In this document: one piece after another, positions 41,235 to 49,907 of the stretch
How positions within the stretch are numbered: position 1 is the first letter of the stretch
How the letters are laid out: each line of letters begins with the position of its first letter
Assembly: GCA_002439095.1 (NCBI GenBank)
Contig: DJOT01000015.1
Location: 1-64,000, forward strand
Reading direction: 5' to 3'
Length of the DNA: 64,000 bases
From: Bacteroidales bacterium UBA6431
GTDB lineage: Bacteria; Bacteroidota; Bacteroidia; Bacteroidales; UBA932
The notes under the pieces: model-generated
The model's input: only the letters and a program-made list of their open reading frames with translations
What the model was told of the DNA's origin: nothing
Databases searched by the model: none
Program-made: the position numbers and the translations under genes

Positions 41235-44008
41235 ATAAACTGCATTTTATCTTCTTCGACATACCAGATCACCGCCGAAAGCACATTGTAGCCCAATTGC
41301 CGGTAGATGGCGGCGTAGTTACCGACCTGCCTGAGGTACTTGTCTTCCGGACGGGCGAACTTGAAATCCACGACTATGATCCCGTCAGGACGCAATATCA
41401 CCCTGTCCGGACGGTACTCATGACCGTCTGATGCAAAAAGAGAGACCTCATTAAGCACTTGTACATCTTCATCTCCAGACTCCGGGAACCACTCGGGATG
41501 TGCGGTGATACGTTCAGAAAGCAGGGCAAGAGCTTCCGATGCATCCTGAGCGTCAAGAGAGCCATCCATAAGAGCGGCTCCTACGGCAGCCTGCAGATCA
41601 TCGGGAGAAACCACCTCTGACAATATCTTGTGCAGGGCCACACCCTTGAGACGGGCGGAGGCTTTGACTCCGATCCACCCGTTTTCCCCGAAAAAGTCAA
41701 CGGCATCGGAAGAAGGAGCAAGCCTGCCTGCGAGAGGAATGGAAGTGAAACTGATCGGGAACTCCTCCTCAATGGACTTCCCCTTGCGTTTCATCTTTCT
41801 GAAGTCGTATTCCTCCCCGAAACTGATCTCATCCATGCTTCCCCCGAACTCGTAAAGAAGGTCGCTCATCCTCTTGTAGTCCGGACGTCCGGCCTTGAGA
41901 GAATTCTTGAATGTCGCTGTAGGCGGGGCCGAGATTATATGCAGACATTTCTCCGCCCGGGTCAGGGCAACATAGAAGAGATTGATATTGTCCACTATCT
42001 GGCGTCCTCTTTCTTCATCCACAGCGTCGCTGAAAAATGAAGCCTCGGCCTGAGACCCGAGATTCACAGGGTAAATCCCCTCAAGACAGGCCGGCAAATG
42101 TGCCCTGCCGGCATCAAGCCGGCACCAATGGACTCCGCTTTTGTAAAATCCGACCTTGTCGGCAAACGGAAAAATCACATACGGGAATTCCAGACCCTTG
42201 GATTTATGAATTGTCAAGATCCTGACGGCGGCAGAGTTTTCCGGAGAGCCTATGAAACGGTCCTGCTCTTCCCAATGCTCAAGGAAATATCTGAGACTGT
42301 TGCCGTTGACTTCCGTCCAACTCTGAAGCTCATCCATAAAGGCCTGTATGAACAAGGTTTCTCCCTCAAACGAAGCCGGATCGTAGTCGTAGAGTGAACG
42401 CAGAAGAGATTCGCACAAATCCACCAGAGAATGATAAGTCTGAGGAAAACTGATGTCCATGGACTGGGCAAGGAAGGTGCTGATGCTGTCATCAGGGTTT
42501 TCAAAAGCCTCCAGAAGGGCCGTCAGACGGCGTACCACCCCTGATGACTTCATATTGAGAGAGTCATCCGAAATGACTGGTACCTGATTGGAGATCAGAT
42601 AGTCAGCGATATCGGCGCCCTGCTTCTTCCCACGCACGAGTACAGCGATGTCTCCCCACTCCGCCCCCGCCTCACGGGCCTTGATGACGGAGTCCATGAC
42701 CGCTTCGAGCTGATCCTGGCAGAAGGTCAGCCGCACCTGCCCCTCCTGCTGCTCGCTTGTCTTTGGAGTCTGCGAGACATCAGAGTATATGTTTTCCAGC
42801 CCGAGAGATTCTGCCGCTTTGGAGAAAAAAGCATTATTGAAACCTACCACACGCCGCGAACTGCGCCAGTTGCAGTCGAGAGTCTCCACATCGGCCTCCG
42901 GGAACTCCTCGCCGACTTTCTGTCCGAGAAGATGCCAGTCAGAATCCCGGAAACGGTAGATGCTCTGCTTGACATCACCGACAATCAGGCTGGAATCCCC
43001 TCTCGACTCGCTCTCCCGGAGCAGCGGCAGGAAATTGTCCCATTGTATATTGGATGTGTCCTGAAATTCATCAAGAAGAAAGTGTTCATACCGGACACCA
43101 AGTTTCTCGTACACAAAAGGAGCGTCCGACCCGTTGATGATATCACGCAATATGGTGTTCGATTCATCAAGGCACATCAGATTCTTCTCTTTGAGAAGGG
43201 CCTCGAATTCCCTGTAAAACTCCCCCGCGAGCCCGAGGCTGAATGTCAAGGAGTTGATAATGAATGCAGTGACATACGCCCCGTATGCCCCGTCAAGATA
43301 TGAGGCGAGTTCCGGATTCTTGGCAAGCAGGCGCTTGCCCGGCATCTTGATGAAATCAGCGGCATTGGCGTCAATCCCGTGCCTTTTCATCTCGGAGACG
43401 AAGTTCCTTATGATCTCCGCACATGCCTTGCGGACTTCAAGCAGGCGGTTCTGAGAGAAAGCCTCTGCGTCGTCAACTCCATATTGTTCAGAAAGTTCGC
43501 GATGCTCCTCCGATTTGAGGAGACGGCCCGTTTCGTAAAGGCTGTCATCTATGCTCAGACGCTTGCCCGCTTCAAGGCTCTCTGAGACGCTGGCCTTGAT
43601 CCATGAAAGAAGTTCCGTGTTGTCCGGTGTCAGAGAGTCCAGAATGCGGTCCATAGATTCACGGATAATGGAATCCTTGTCAAGTTCGATCTGATAGTCG
43701 GCGAACTGCCCTATCTCTCTGGAGAAGGACTTGAGCGTCTGCTGGAAGAACTTGTCTATGGTACTGACGGAGAAGGCCCCGTAATCATGGAGCATGTCCA
43801 CCAGCACTTTCCTCGCTTTCGGGTCTCCGGACTCGTAAAGGTCTCTCAAGATGCGGCTTTTCATCTCGGCTGTGGCCTTGTTGGTGAAGGTCACGGCAAG
43901 AATATGCCTGTATGCGTCAGGCGACGGGCTTTCGAGAAGAAGCCCGATATATGTCTTTGATAGCCGCCAGGTCTTTCCCGACCCGGCGCTGGCCTTGAGA
44001 ATCTTCAT
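41231..44008 (-). CDS. addA: AddA/RecB-like helicase-nuclease
   Basis: The 925-residue protein starts at ATG 44008, overlapping the addB stop by 4 bp; a TTG three codons upstream is less likely. It is a UvrD-type superfamily 1A helicase with Walker A A6SAGSGKT13, Walker B in EHFLLDEFQDTSNIQWDNFLPLL (in parts), motif III-like VGDVKQSIYRFRDSD and motif VI-like LFYVALTRAEKCLHI. The C-terminal PD-(D/E)XK nuclease domain shows DRVILRPDGIIVVDFKFARPEDKYLRQVGNYAAIYRQLG (in parts). With AddB it should process double-strand breaks to recombinogenic ends for RecA and destroy linear foreign DNA. Confidence 0.9.
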   Translation of the reverse strand: MKILKASAGSGKTWRLSKTYIGLLLESPSPDAYRHILAVTFTNKATAEMKSRILRDLYESGDPKARKVLVDMLHDYGAFSVSTIDKFFQQTLKSFSREIGQFADYQIELDKDSIIRESMDRILDSLTPDNTELLSWIKASVSESLEAGKRLSIDDSLYETGRLLKSEEHRELSEQYGVDDAEAFSQNRLLEVRKACAEIIRNFVSEMKRHGIDANAADFIKMPGKRLLAKNPELASYLDGAYGAYVTAFIINSLTFSLGLAGEFYREFEALLKEKNLMCLDESNTILRDIINGSDAPFVYEKLGVRYEHFLLDEFQDTSNIQWDNFLPLLRESESRGDSSLIVGDVKQSIYRFRDSDWHLLGQKVGEEFPEADVETLDCNWRSSRRVVGFNNAFFSKAAESLGLENIYSDVSQTPKTSEQQEGQVRLTFCQDQLEAVMDSVIKAREAGAEWGDIAVLVRGKKQGADIADYLISNQVPVISDDSLNMKSSGVVRRLTALLEAFENPDDSISTFLAQSMDISFPQTYHSLVDLCESLLRSLYDYDPASFEGETLFIQAFMDELQSWTEVNGNSLRYFLEHWEEQDRFIGSPENSAAVRILTIHKSKGLEFPYVIFPFADKVGFYKSGVHWCRLDAGRAHLPACLEGIYPVNLGSQAEASFFSDAVDEERGRQIVDNINLFYVALTRAEKCLHIISAPPTATFKNSLKAGRPDYKRMSDLLYEFGGSMDEISFGEEYDFRKMKRKGKSIEEEFPISFTSIPLAGRLAPSSDAVDFFGENGWIGVKASARLKGVALHKILSEVVSPDDLQAAVGAALMDGSLDAQDASEALALLSERITAHPEWFPESGDEDVQVLNEVSLFASDGHEYRPDRVILRPDGIIVVDFKFARPEDKYLRQVGNYAAIYRQLGYNVLSAVIWYVEEDKMQFI

Positions 44009-46824
44009 CGTCCGCAAATGCTTTTGAAATCACAATAACCGCATGTCTTGGCGTCCGCAGTCCGACGGAATGGCACCGAGCAGTCGGCAATCTCCTCCAG
44101 AAGCGCCCCTAGACGTTCCTCCATCAAGGCATTGAACGTATCGTTCAGGCGCACATTCTCCACACTCTTGATGAACATCCTTGAAGTCTGATATATCGAG
44201 TTCACGAGACTGTTGCCGGCGAAAGCCGGATCGGAAGACACGAAACGGTCGTACAGATAGAGCTGAAGCGCAATCTTGGGACGCTTCTCATTGTCCGGGC
44301 CGAAAAGGAGATCGACGACCTCCCCGGCATTGTCCTCCGTGATGATGAAATCATTGTCGGTGACCTTGCCTGTCTTGTAGTCCACTATCCTCACTTCCCC
44401 CTGAGTTATGCTGTCAAGCCTGTCGATGTAGCCGACAAATCTGAATCCGCCTATCTCAGCGGTCCGCTTGAGCTCCAGGCCAAGGATCGAGATGTGGTCG
44501 GAGGACATGCTGTCCAGAAGTTCCAGATCGCTCTCCACAGTCTTGCGCACATACCGGCAGATCATGTCCTCAAAGATGAGGTTTCTCCCTGTCACTTCAA
44601 ACGAGTTCAGCTGCTTCATTATGAGGCCGTGCACCGTGGTGGAGACTGCATCACCTTTCAACAGGTTCCGCAGATATGGCCTGTCCAGTCTTCCCGAAGG
44701 CAGCGAATAGAGTGTCTGCATAGCCTCGTGGAACACGCTCCCGACCATACCGCTGTCGAGAGTCTCCGACACTTCCTCCTTGGCCTTGAGCCCCTTGACG
44801 GAGTGATAATAGAATTTCGCCGGGCAACTGAGATAATTCTGCAGGGCGGAAGCGGACAGCCTCCTGCAGGTGCGCAATGTCCGGATATCGTCCTCGGTCT
44901 TGGGGATGCTGTCAGGCTCTATGTTCTTCTCTATCGGAGCCTTTGCGACATGGCGCCTGACCTCAAGCCCGAAATGCATCTCAAGCTGCTTGATGTACCG
45001 GCTCTCCTCCCCGCTTCTGGTACCTTCAGTGCGCGAGTCCATCAGCATCCACACATGCCCGGACCTCTGTATCATGCGATAGAAATAATATGCCCAGACT
45101 GCATCTTGGTATTCATAGGACGGCAGTCCGAATCCCCGTCGAAGTTCCGCAGGGATGAAAGACGAACTTACCGAACGCCTCGGGAAGACCCCTTCGTTAC
45201 AGCTGAGTATGATGATGTTATCGAAATCAAGAGCCCTGGTCTCCAGCGGGCCCATGATCTGCAGCCCCTTGAGCGGCTCGCCCTTGAACGGCACAGCCGC
45301 GCTTCCGACCATACGGTCAAGCAGGCGGAACCATGTCTGAGGCAGTACAGGAAGCGGACGGCGGGCGAGCCGGCCGACAGCGCGGTAATATTCGGCGGCG
45401 AAATCAAGCTCCAAAGCCATGTCAGGCACCTCCTTGAGAAGCGGTGCGATTCCGGAGAGCACTTCTCTCTGGTATATGCCTATGCTCTCTATCTGCGAAG
45501 CATCGGCCAGCCCCGGGGATGTCACCACAGGGCGGAATATGAGCCCGAGTACCGGATCCCCGGAAAAATCAGCCTGCGGTATATAATAGCGCGCTGCTTT
45601 CCTTATGTCAGCGACCGTCTTCCGCCCCTGCTCCGAAAGGACAGATTTGAATACGCTGTTGGAGAATATCGCCCATACCTGCTTATGATAGAAATGCCAC
45701 TCCCCCGCTTTCTGTCTGATATGCATTTGGAGGGCGGAAATCTCGTTCATGAGAGACCACAGCCCGCTGCCGCGCATCGGATATCCCATGGTGACATTGA
45801 TATCCTTTATATGTTCCGGTATGGAGTTGAGCACCGGCAGCAACAGCGACTCGTCCGGAAGCACCACGGCGGTCTCTATTCCTCCGGCCCCGAGACGCGA
45901 CAGAATCTGTGGCAACTGCGCCGCCTGCCCCACCGAGGAAGGTATGCTGAGCACATTGATATGCGGCAGCCCCAGAGGCTTGTCTTCATCCGGGATAAAA
46001 GCCTGGGGGAACTCCAGAACATTGTCAGCCATAAAGAAAGATGACTTGTTGTTCGGATCTCTGATCATGGAGGAGCTGTAATCCCAGCAGAACTCGGCAA
46101 TGGAGGCGTCACGCATCTTGCGCATCAGACGCTTCTCGCACTCATTGAGTGCGTTAAGACCCACGAACACGTACTTGTCCACCCTCTGGAAGCGTTCCGC
46201 AAGGATATCAACGACAGATTCTCCGGAAAGCCGCTCCGCAAGAGAGCGGTACACCTGGCCCTCATACGCTAGACCGGCATCTCGAAGGCGCTGATTGAAT
46301 GCGCGATACAGAGGAAGAAGAATATCCCAGATCTTGCGGAACTCCTCCTTGTAACGGCCTCCGGTACGGAAGTGGGACACAAATCGCCGTATCGCCTCCT
46401 CCTGCTGAGGCTCCAGATACTCGTAACTGTCCTGCATCTTCCTGAGGTCGGATATGTTTGCAAAAAGGGACTCGGCTTTGACAAGGTACTTGTCCACATC
46501 ATTGAAATCCGACAGCAGCACGCCACCCCAGAAGATGAAGTCATCAAGGCTCTCATGCTGAGGATTCAGCGCGCAATAGCAATCATAAAGCTCAAGCAGA
46601 AGACTGATCTGGTCGGCTTCACCGACTCCGGCCGCACCATAGAAGAAATCATTCATCGTGCATACCGCTGGAGACATCATCGGCTGTCCGCTGTCGCGGA
46701 CAAGTTCACCAAGGTATTTCCTGAAGAACACCTCGGCACGACGGTTAGGGAAGATAAAGCAGAGCCGCTCAAGCCCGCCGGCACTGAAATAGTGCCGCGC
46801 GACCTGCAGAAGAAACGGATCCAT
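44005..46824 (-). CDS. addB: AddB-like nuclease with iron-sulfur cysteines
   Basis: The 939-residue protein is the AddB-type partner of the helicase downstream. The N-terminus (CFIFPNRRAEVFFRKYL) is the degenerate helicase domain that in AddB/RecC scans DNA. The C-terminal nuclease domain has LSCPAKFYYHSVKGL with C667 and IVDYKTGKVTD with the PD-(D/E)XK lysine, and ends in KTCGYCDFKSICGR with C928, C931 and C937. One Cys before and three after the nuclease core is the AddB 4Fe-4S staple. It lies 8 bp after the C1 peptidase stop. Confidence 0.88.
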   Translation of the reverse strand: MDPFLLQVARHYFSAGGLERLCFIFPNRRAEVFFRKYLGELVRDSGQPMMSPAVCTMNDFFYGAAGVGEADQISLLLELYDCYCALNPQHESLDDFIFWGGVLLSDFNDVDKYLVKAESLFANISDLRKMQDSYEYLEPQQEEAIRRFVSHFRTGGRYKEEFRKIWDILLPLYRAFNQRLRDAGLAYEGQVYRSLAERLSGESVVDILAERFQRVDKYVFVGLNALNECEKRLMRKMRDASIAEFCWDYSSSMIRDPNNKSSFFMADNVLEFPQAFIPDEDKPLGLPHINVLSIPSSVGQAAQLPQILSRLGAGGIETAVVLPDESLLLPVLNSIPEHIKDINVTMGYPMRGSGLWSLMNEISALQMHIRQKAGEWHFYHKQVWAIFSNSVFKSVLSEQGRKTVADIRKAARYYIPQADFSGDPVLGLIFRPVVTSPGLADASQIESIGIYQREVLSGIAPLLKEVPDMALELDFAAEYYRAVGRLARRPLPVLPQTWFRLLDRMVGSAAVPFKGEPLKGLQIMGPLETRALDFDNIIILSCNEGVFPRRSVSSSFIPAELRRGFGLPSYEYQDAVWAYYFYRMIQRSGHVWMLMDSRTEGTRSGEESRYIKQLEMHFGLEVRRHVAKAPIEKNIEPDSIPKTEDDIRTLRTCRRLSASALQNYLSCPAKFYYHSVKGLKAKEEVSETLDSGMVGSVFHEAMQTLYSLPSGRLDRPYLRNLLKGDAVSTTVHGLIMKQLNSFEVTGRNLIFEDMICRYVRKTVESDLELLDSMSSDHISILGLELKRTAEIGGFRFVGYIDRLDSITQGEVRIVDYKTGKVTDNDFIITEDNAGEVVDLLFGPDNEKRPKIALQLYLYDRFVSSDPAFAGNSLVNSIYQTSRMFIKSVENVRLNDTFNALMEERLGALLEEIADCSVPFRRTADAKTCGYCDFKSICGR

Positions 46825-46831
46825 GACCGGC

Positions 46832-48199
46832 CTACTCCTCGGTCATGAACATAGGGTCCCAGGCAGGAAGCTGCACAGGTTTCTGCTCCAGCATCTTCAG
46901 GATATCCTCAGGCACAAAGCGCTTCTCGACCACAAGACGGAACATGTACTCGTCGAACCACTCATCGGTCATTATGATGTTGCCCTTGTATCCTGATGAC
47001 GCTCCCCAGCTGTTCTCGACCATCCATTTCTGCGGCCTGCCGTCTTTGACATCGACTGCGATGAGCGTCATGGCATGCGACGAGCCGCTCGCGTGGGTCA
47101 TCACCCTCTGCTTCTTGTCCATTGAGAGATCCACGCCGAGGAGTGACTCGTAATCGAAGTTCTTAAGGTCAGCCACACCATTGGAGCGATTGAGATACTT
47201 GGCTACATCGCAGGAGAAATACATGGCCTTTCCGGCTCTGATGGATGCAATGGCCATCTCCTTGATACGGTCCACCGGGAGATTGACATAGAGCCAGTTG
47301 TGCCCGTCATAGGTATGGCGGTCGTACTGGATCTCATACACCTTGCCGTATTCGCGGCACGGATCGTTCATCAGCATGACGTATCCATTCTCAAGATCAT
47401 ATCCCAACAGCTCCTGGTAGAACTGCACCGGAGTGTATGTCTTGCCCTTCCACTCGAAAGAAGCCGGGGGCACGCCATAGGCAAGTGCGAGCAGGCGGTA
47501 CACGTCCCCAAGCATCTCTGTCTTGCGGTTCTCCAGATACGAAGGAACGTTCTTTTTCTTCACGCCGGAGGGGGTCTCGCGAAGCTCCAGCCCATATTTG
47601 CGGAGCAGGGTCTTGAGCTGCGTGCAGAATGCTGAGGTGTTGTTGGCTATATAGCTCTCAGGCATCACACCGGAAGGCACAAGCCCGTATTTTGTCACAA
47701 GGTCGGCGACCCCGGTGAAAGTGCCCCCGTCGCTGAGAGGATTGGAGAAGAGCCAGTCCACTTCCCTGTCCTCGAACGGCTTCTCCCTGGTGTCGATGAC
47801 CGCCTGGAGAAAGAGGTTGGACTTCTCAAGCTGATCCCAGAAGAAGCAGTAGGCCTGGGAGAACTGGAAATCCCCGAGGTTGTATTTCTCGATGGCTGCG
47901 GCCCTGAGCACATTGAGCCCCGTGAACAGCCAGCAGCGCCCCGAGGACTTCTGGTCGGTGATGCCGACCGTCTTCACCCTGTCGGAAAAGTTTGTATCGA
48001 TCATCGCGGAGTTGTCCGCATTTGCGGCAAGCACGGTGACCGGGGCCGTGTTGAGCACATTGCGGACGGCCTTGTCGTAAGGGGTGCCGGCATAGGATTT
48101 CTCGATGCGGTTCAGCATCTCCGGAGTGATGCCGCCTTTCGGCTGCGCGAAAGCGCTTGCACTGGCAAGCGCGAGGGCGATGATGATGGTTCTTTTCAT
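46832..48199 (-). CDS. C1-family aminopeptidase (bleomycin hydrolase/PepC type), exported
   Basis: The 455-residue protein has a signal peptide (about 1-19, ending AFAQ) and a complete papain-type site: Cys89 in QKSSGRCWLFTGLN, His in GSSHAMTLIAVD and Asn in VENSWGASSGY. It belongs to the bleomycin hydrolase/aminopeptidase C branch. Those enzymes are usually cytoplasmic hexamers whose C-terminus blocks the active site; this copy is exported, as is common in Bacteroidales, so it probably trims peptides in the periplasm or outside. It begins 3 bp after the alr stop and lies 8 bp before addB. Confidence 0.93.
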   Translation of the reverse strand: MKRTIIIALALASASAFAQPKGGITPEMLNRIEKSYAGTPYDKAVRNVLNTAPVTVLAANADNSAMIDTNFSDRVKTVGITDQKSSGRCWLFTGLNVLRAAAIEKYNLGDFQFSQAYCFFWDQLEKSNLFLQAVIDTREKPFEDREVDWLFSNPLSDGGTFTGVADLVTKYGLVPSGVMPESYIANNTSAFCTQLKTLLRKYGLELRETPSGVKKKNVPSYLENRKTEMLGDVYRLLALAYGVPPASFEWKGKTYTPVQFYQELLGYDLENGYVMLMNDPCREYGKVYEIQYDRHTYDGHNWLYVNLPVDRIKEMAIASIRAGKAMYFSCDVAKYLNRSNGVADLKNFDYESLLGVDLSMDKKQRVMTHASGSSHAMTLIAVDVKDGRPQKWMVENSWGASSGYKGNIIMTDEWFDEYMFRLVVEKRFVPEDILKMLEQKPVQLPAWDPMFMTEE

Positions 48200-48202
48200 T
48201 GT

Positions 48203-49312
48203 CTATCTTGTTATTATTCTTTCTATCCGTCTAGGTATTGAAGTCAGTATTTCATACGGTATGGTCCCGAGTATGCCGGCCAGTTCAGACACGGTGGGAT
48301 CCTCCCCGAATATCGTGACCGTGTCCCCCACCTTGGCATCGATTCCCGTTATGTCTATCATGCACATGTCCATACAGATGTTGCCTATCGTGGGCGCACG
48401 GTGGCCGTTGACGTTGAACGATGCCGCACCGCAGCCAAGGTGCCTGTCGATGCCGTCGGCGTACCCCACCGGTATGGTGGCGATCACGGTACCCGCCGGG
48501 GCGATATGCCCGCGCCTGCCATAGCCTATGGTCCCGTCCTCTGGACGCAGGGTCTTGATCTGCAATATCTTGACCTTGAGCGATGCCACCGGTGCAAGCT
48601 TCACCCCCGGCAGTGCACTTATGCCGTAGATGCCTATGCCGAGCCTGACCATGTCGAACTGGTATTGAGGGAAACGCTCTATGCCTGCGGAGTTGAGAAT
48701 ATGCCACATCGGCTTGTATCCCAAACCGGCGGAGATTTCACCGGCATTGTGAACAAACATATCTATCTGTCCGAGGGTGAACTCATCTTCCGTCGGGTCT
48801 TCGGAGGCGGCGAGGTGGGAATATATGGATTTCACGCGTATCTCGTCATGGACTCTGAGGAAGTCCATCAGAGCCGGAATCTCAGATGTCATGAAGCCCA
48901 GGCGGTGCATCCCGGTGTCGAGCTTGATATGAACAGGAAAATCTTTTATACCCCGGGCCTTCAACGTGTCGCAAAGCGCTTCAAGCGTGAACAGATTCGG
49001 TATACCCGGCTCAAGACGGTTTTCTATGATCTCCGGAAAAAAGTCCGTCCCGGCGGTGAGCACAAGTATGGGCAACGATATGCCGTTGGCCCTCAACTCC
49101 ATACCCTCCACAGGGAGAGCCACAGCCAGATAGTCCGCACCCTCCGCCTGAAGCATGGAGGCGAACTCCACCGCCCCGTGTCCGTAAGCATTGGCCTTGA
49201 CGAGCACGAGCAACCGTGTTGAAGGCTTGAGAAGGGAGCGGAAGTAGCGATAATTGCTCCTGCAGCCCGGAAGGCTCAGCTCCAGCCTCGAAAAATCATT
49301 CGCATTGTACAT
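48203..49312 (-). CDS. alr: alanine racemase
   Basis: Alr is a PLP enzyme that makes D-alanine for peptidoglycan. ATG 49312 (MYNANDFSRLELSLPG) gives 369 residues; the frame extends to 49414 but those 34 residues would lie in the control region and are not homologous. The PLP lysine is K39 in LLVLVKANAYGHGAVEFA and the second catalytic base, a tyrosine, is in IGYGRRGHIAPAGT. The C-terminal domain with GNICMDMCMIDITG is typical. It is the first gene of a minus-strand run leading to a C1 peptidase, addB, addA and a lytic transglycosylase, and is divergent from the dcw cluster. A -7 box only 9 bp upstream implies a very short leader. Confidence 0.95.
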   Translation of the reverse strand: MYNANDFSRLELSLPGCRSNYRYFRSLLKPSTRLLVLVKANAYGHGAVEFASMLQAEGADYLAVALPVEGMELRANGISLPILVLTAGTDFFPEIIENRLEPGIPNLFTLEALCDTLKARGIKDFPVHIKLDTGMHRLGFMTSEIPALMDFLRVHDEIRVKSIYSHLAASEDPTEDEFTLGQIDMFVHNAGEISAGLGYKPMWHILNSAGIERFPQYQFDMVRLGIGIYGISALPGVKLAPVASLKVKILQIKTLRPEDGTIGYGRRGHIAPAGTVIATIPVGYADGIDRHLGCGAASFNVNGHRAPTIGNICMDMCMIDITGIDAKVGDTVTIFGEDPTVSELAGILGTIPYEILTSIPRRIERIITR

Positions 49313-49319
49313 ACAATGC
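49302..49319. promoter_or_regulatory. palindrome enclosing the alr start codon
   Basis: GCATTGTA and TACAATGC form an 8-bp perfect inverted repeat with a 2-bp centre; the alr ATG (49312-49310, minus strand) is at the centre. In RNA it could form a 7-bp hairpin with the start codon in the loop. It borders the -7 box at 49321-49328, so it could also be an operator just downstream of the promoter. Confidence 0.5.
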
Positions 49320-49320
49320 A

Positions 49321-49328
49321 CAAATATA
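49321..49328 (-). promoter_or_regulatory. -7 promoter box for alr
   Basis: The plus strand reads CAAATATA, which is TATATTTG on the minus strand. Its last base lies 9 bp from the A of the alr start codon, so transcription would begin within a few bases of the ATG. Confidence 0.5.
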
Positions 49329-49360
49329 ACCAATCTGCGGAACTTCTGAAATCCCGCCGG

Positions 49361-49395
49361 TGTAAAAAAGTGGAACAAAATGTAACAAAATGTAA
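49361..49395 (+). promoter_or_regulatory. four TGKAA direct repeats at 10-bp spacing, likely MraZ operator
   Basis: TGTAA at 49361, TGGAA at 49371, TGTAA at 49381 and TGTAA at 49391 are separated by exactly 10 bp, with A-rich spacers (AAAAG, CAAAA, CAAAA). MraZ is a ring-shaped repressor; in E. coli it binds TGGG-type direct repeats at 10-bp spacing, and in Mycoplasma it binds AAAGTGK-type boxes upstream of its own operon. The array lies 20-54 bp before the -7 box of mraZ, where it would cover the -33 region. The binding is inferred. Confidence 0.65.
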
Positions 49396-49414
49396 AAGTC
49401 TCGCAAATTTTCAC

Positions 49415-49422
49415 TACCTTTG
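49415..49422 (+). promoter_or_regulatory. -7 promoter box for the dcw cluster
   Basis: TACCTTTG matches TAnnTTTG and lies 21 bp before the mraZ ATG. No TTTG -33 element is found at the usual distance; that place is taken by the repeat array. Confidence 0.6.
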
Positions 49423-49443
49423 ACCCCGCGTATAAGATAAATT

Positions 49444-49896
49444 ATGGTCACTTTCATAGGAGAATACACAGCCAAGCTCGACGACAAGGGGAGACTCGTC
49501 TTCCCCGCGCCGTTCAAGGCCGCGTTGGCTCCCGGCAGCGACCAGAGATTCGTCATCAAGAAGAACCTTTTCGAGCCTTGTCTGGAAATGTACACGATGG
49601 AAGAGTGGGAACGGCAGTCGGGCGAGCTCAAGGCATCACTTGACCTGACTTTCAACAGACAGCACGCAGCATTCTGGAGAGAATATATGCGGGATCGCGA
49701 TGTGGTGGAGCCGGAAGCGAAGTTCGGCCGCATCTCCGTCAGCCGCAAGCTCCTCAGTTCGATAGGTGTGAACAAGGAAGTGGTTTTCTCCGGCAATGAT
49801 TTCAAAATCGAGATCTGGGCCAAGGAGAAGTACGAGGCTTCCGCCATTTCAGACGAAGAATTCATTGCCATCGCGGAAAGCCTCTCCAAGAGATAA
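49444..49896 (+). CDS. mraZ: MraZ transcriptional regulator
   Basis: MraZ is a DNA-binding repressor of the division/cell-wall cluster, with two SpoVT-AbrB domains that assemble into a ring. The 150-residue protein has the first motif in FIGEYTAKLDDKGRLVFPAPFKAAL (DDKGR at about 14-18, read in parts) and the second in EAKFGRISVSRKLLSSIGV (about 95-115). Spacing and length are normal. It is the first gene of the cluster, directly behind four 10-bp-spaced repeats that it may bind. rsmH follows after 11 bp with a strong ribosome binding site, AGGAGAGG. Confidence 0.96.
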   Translation: MVTFIGEYTAKLDDKGRLVFPAPFKAALAPGSDQRFVIKKNLFEPCLEMYTMEEWERQSGELKASLDLTFNRQHAAFWREYMRDRDVVEPEAKFGRISVSRKLLSSIGVNKEVVFSGNDFKIEIWAKEKYEASAISDEEFIAIAESLSKR

Positions 49897-49907
49897 GGAG
49901 AGGGGCA

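Noticed and set aside
44494..46044. 516-codon open frame antisense to addB
   Set aside because: It lies wholly opposite addB, has no start context or recognisable domain, and its composition (rich in His, Arg, Pro) is that of a shadow frame of GC-rich coding sequence.
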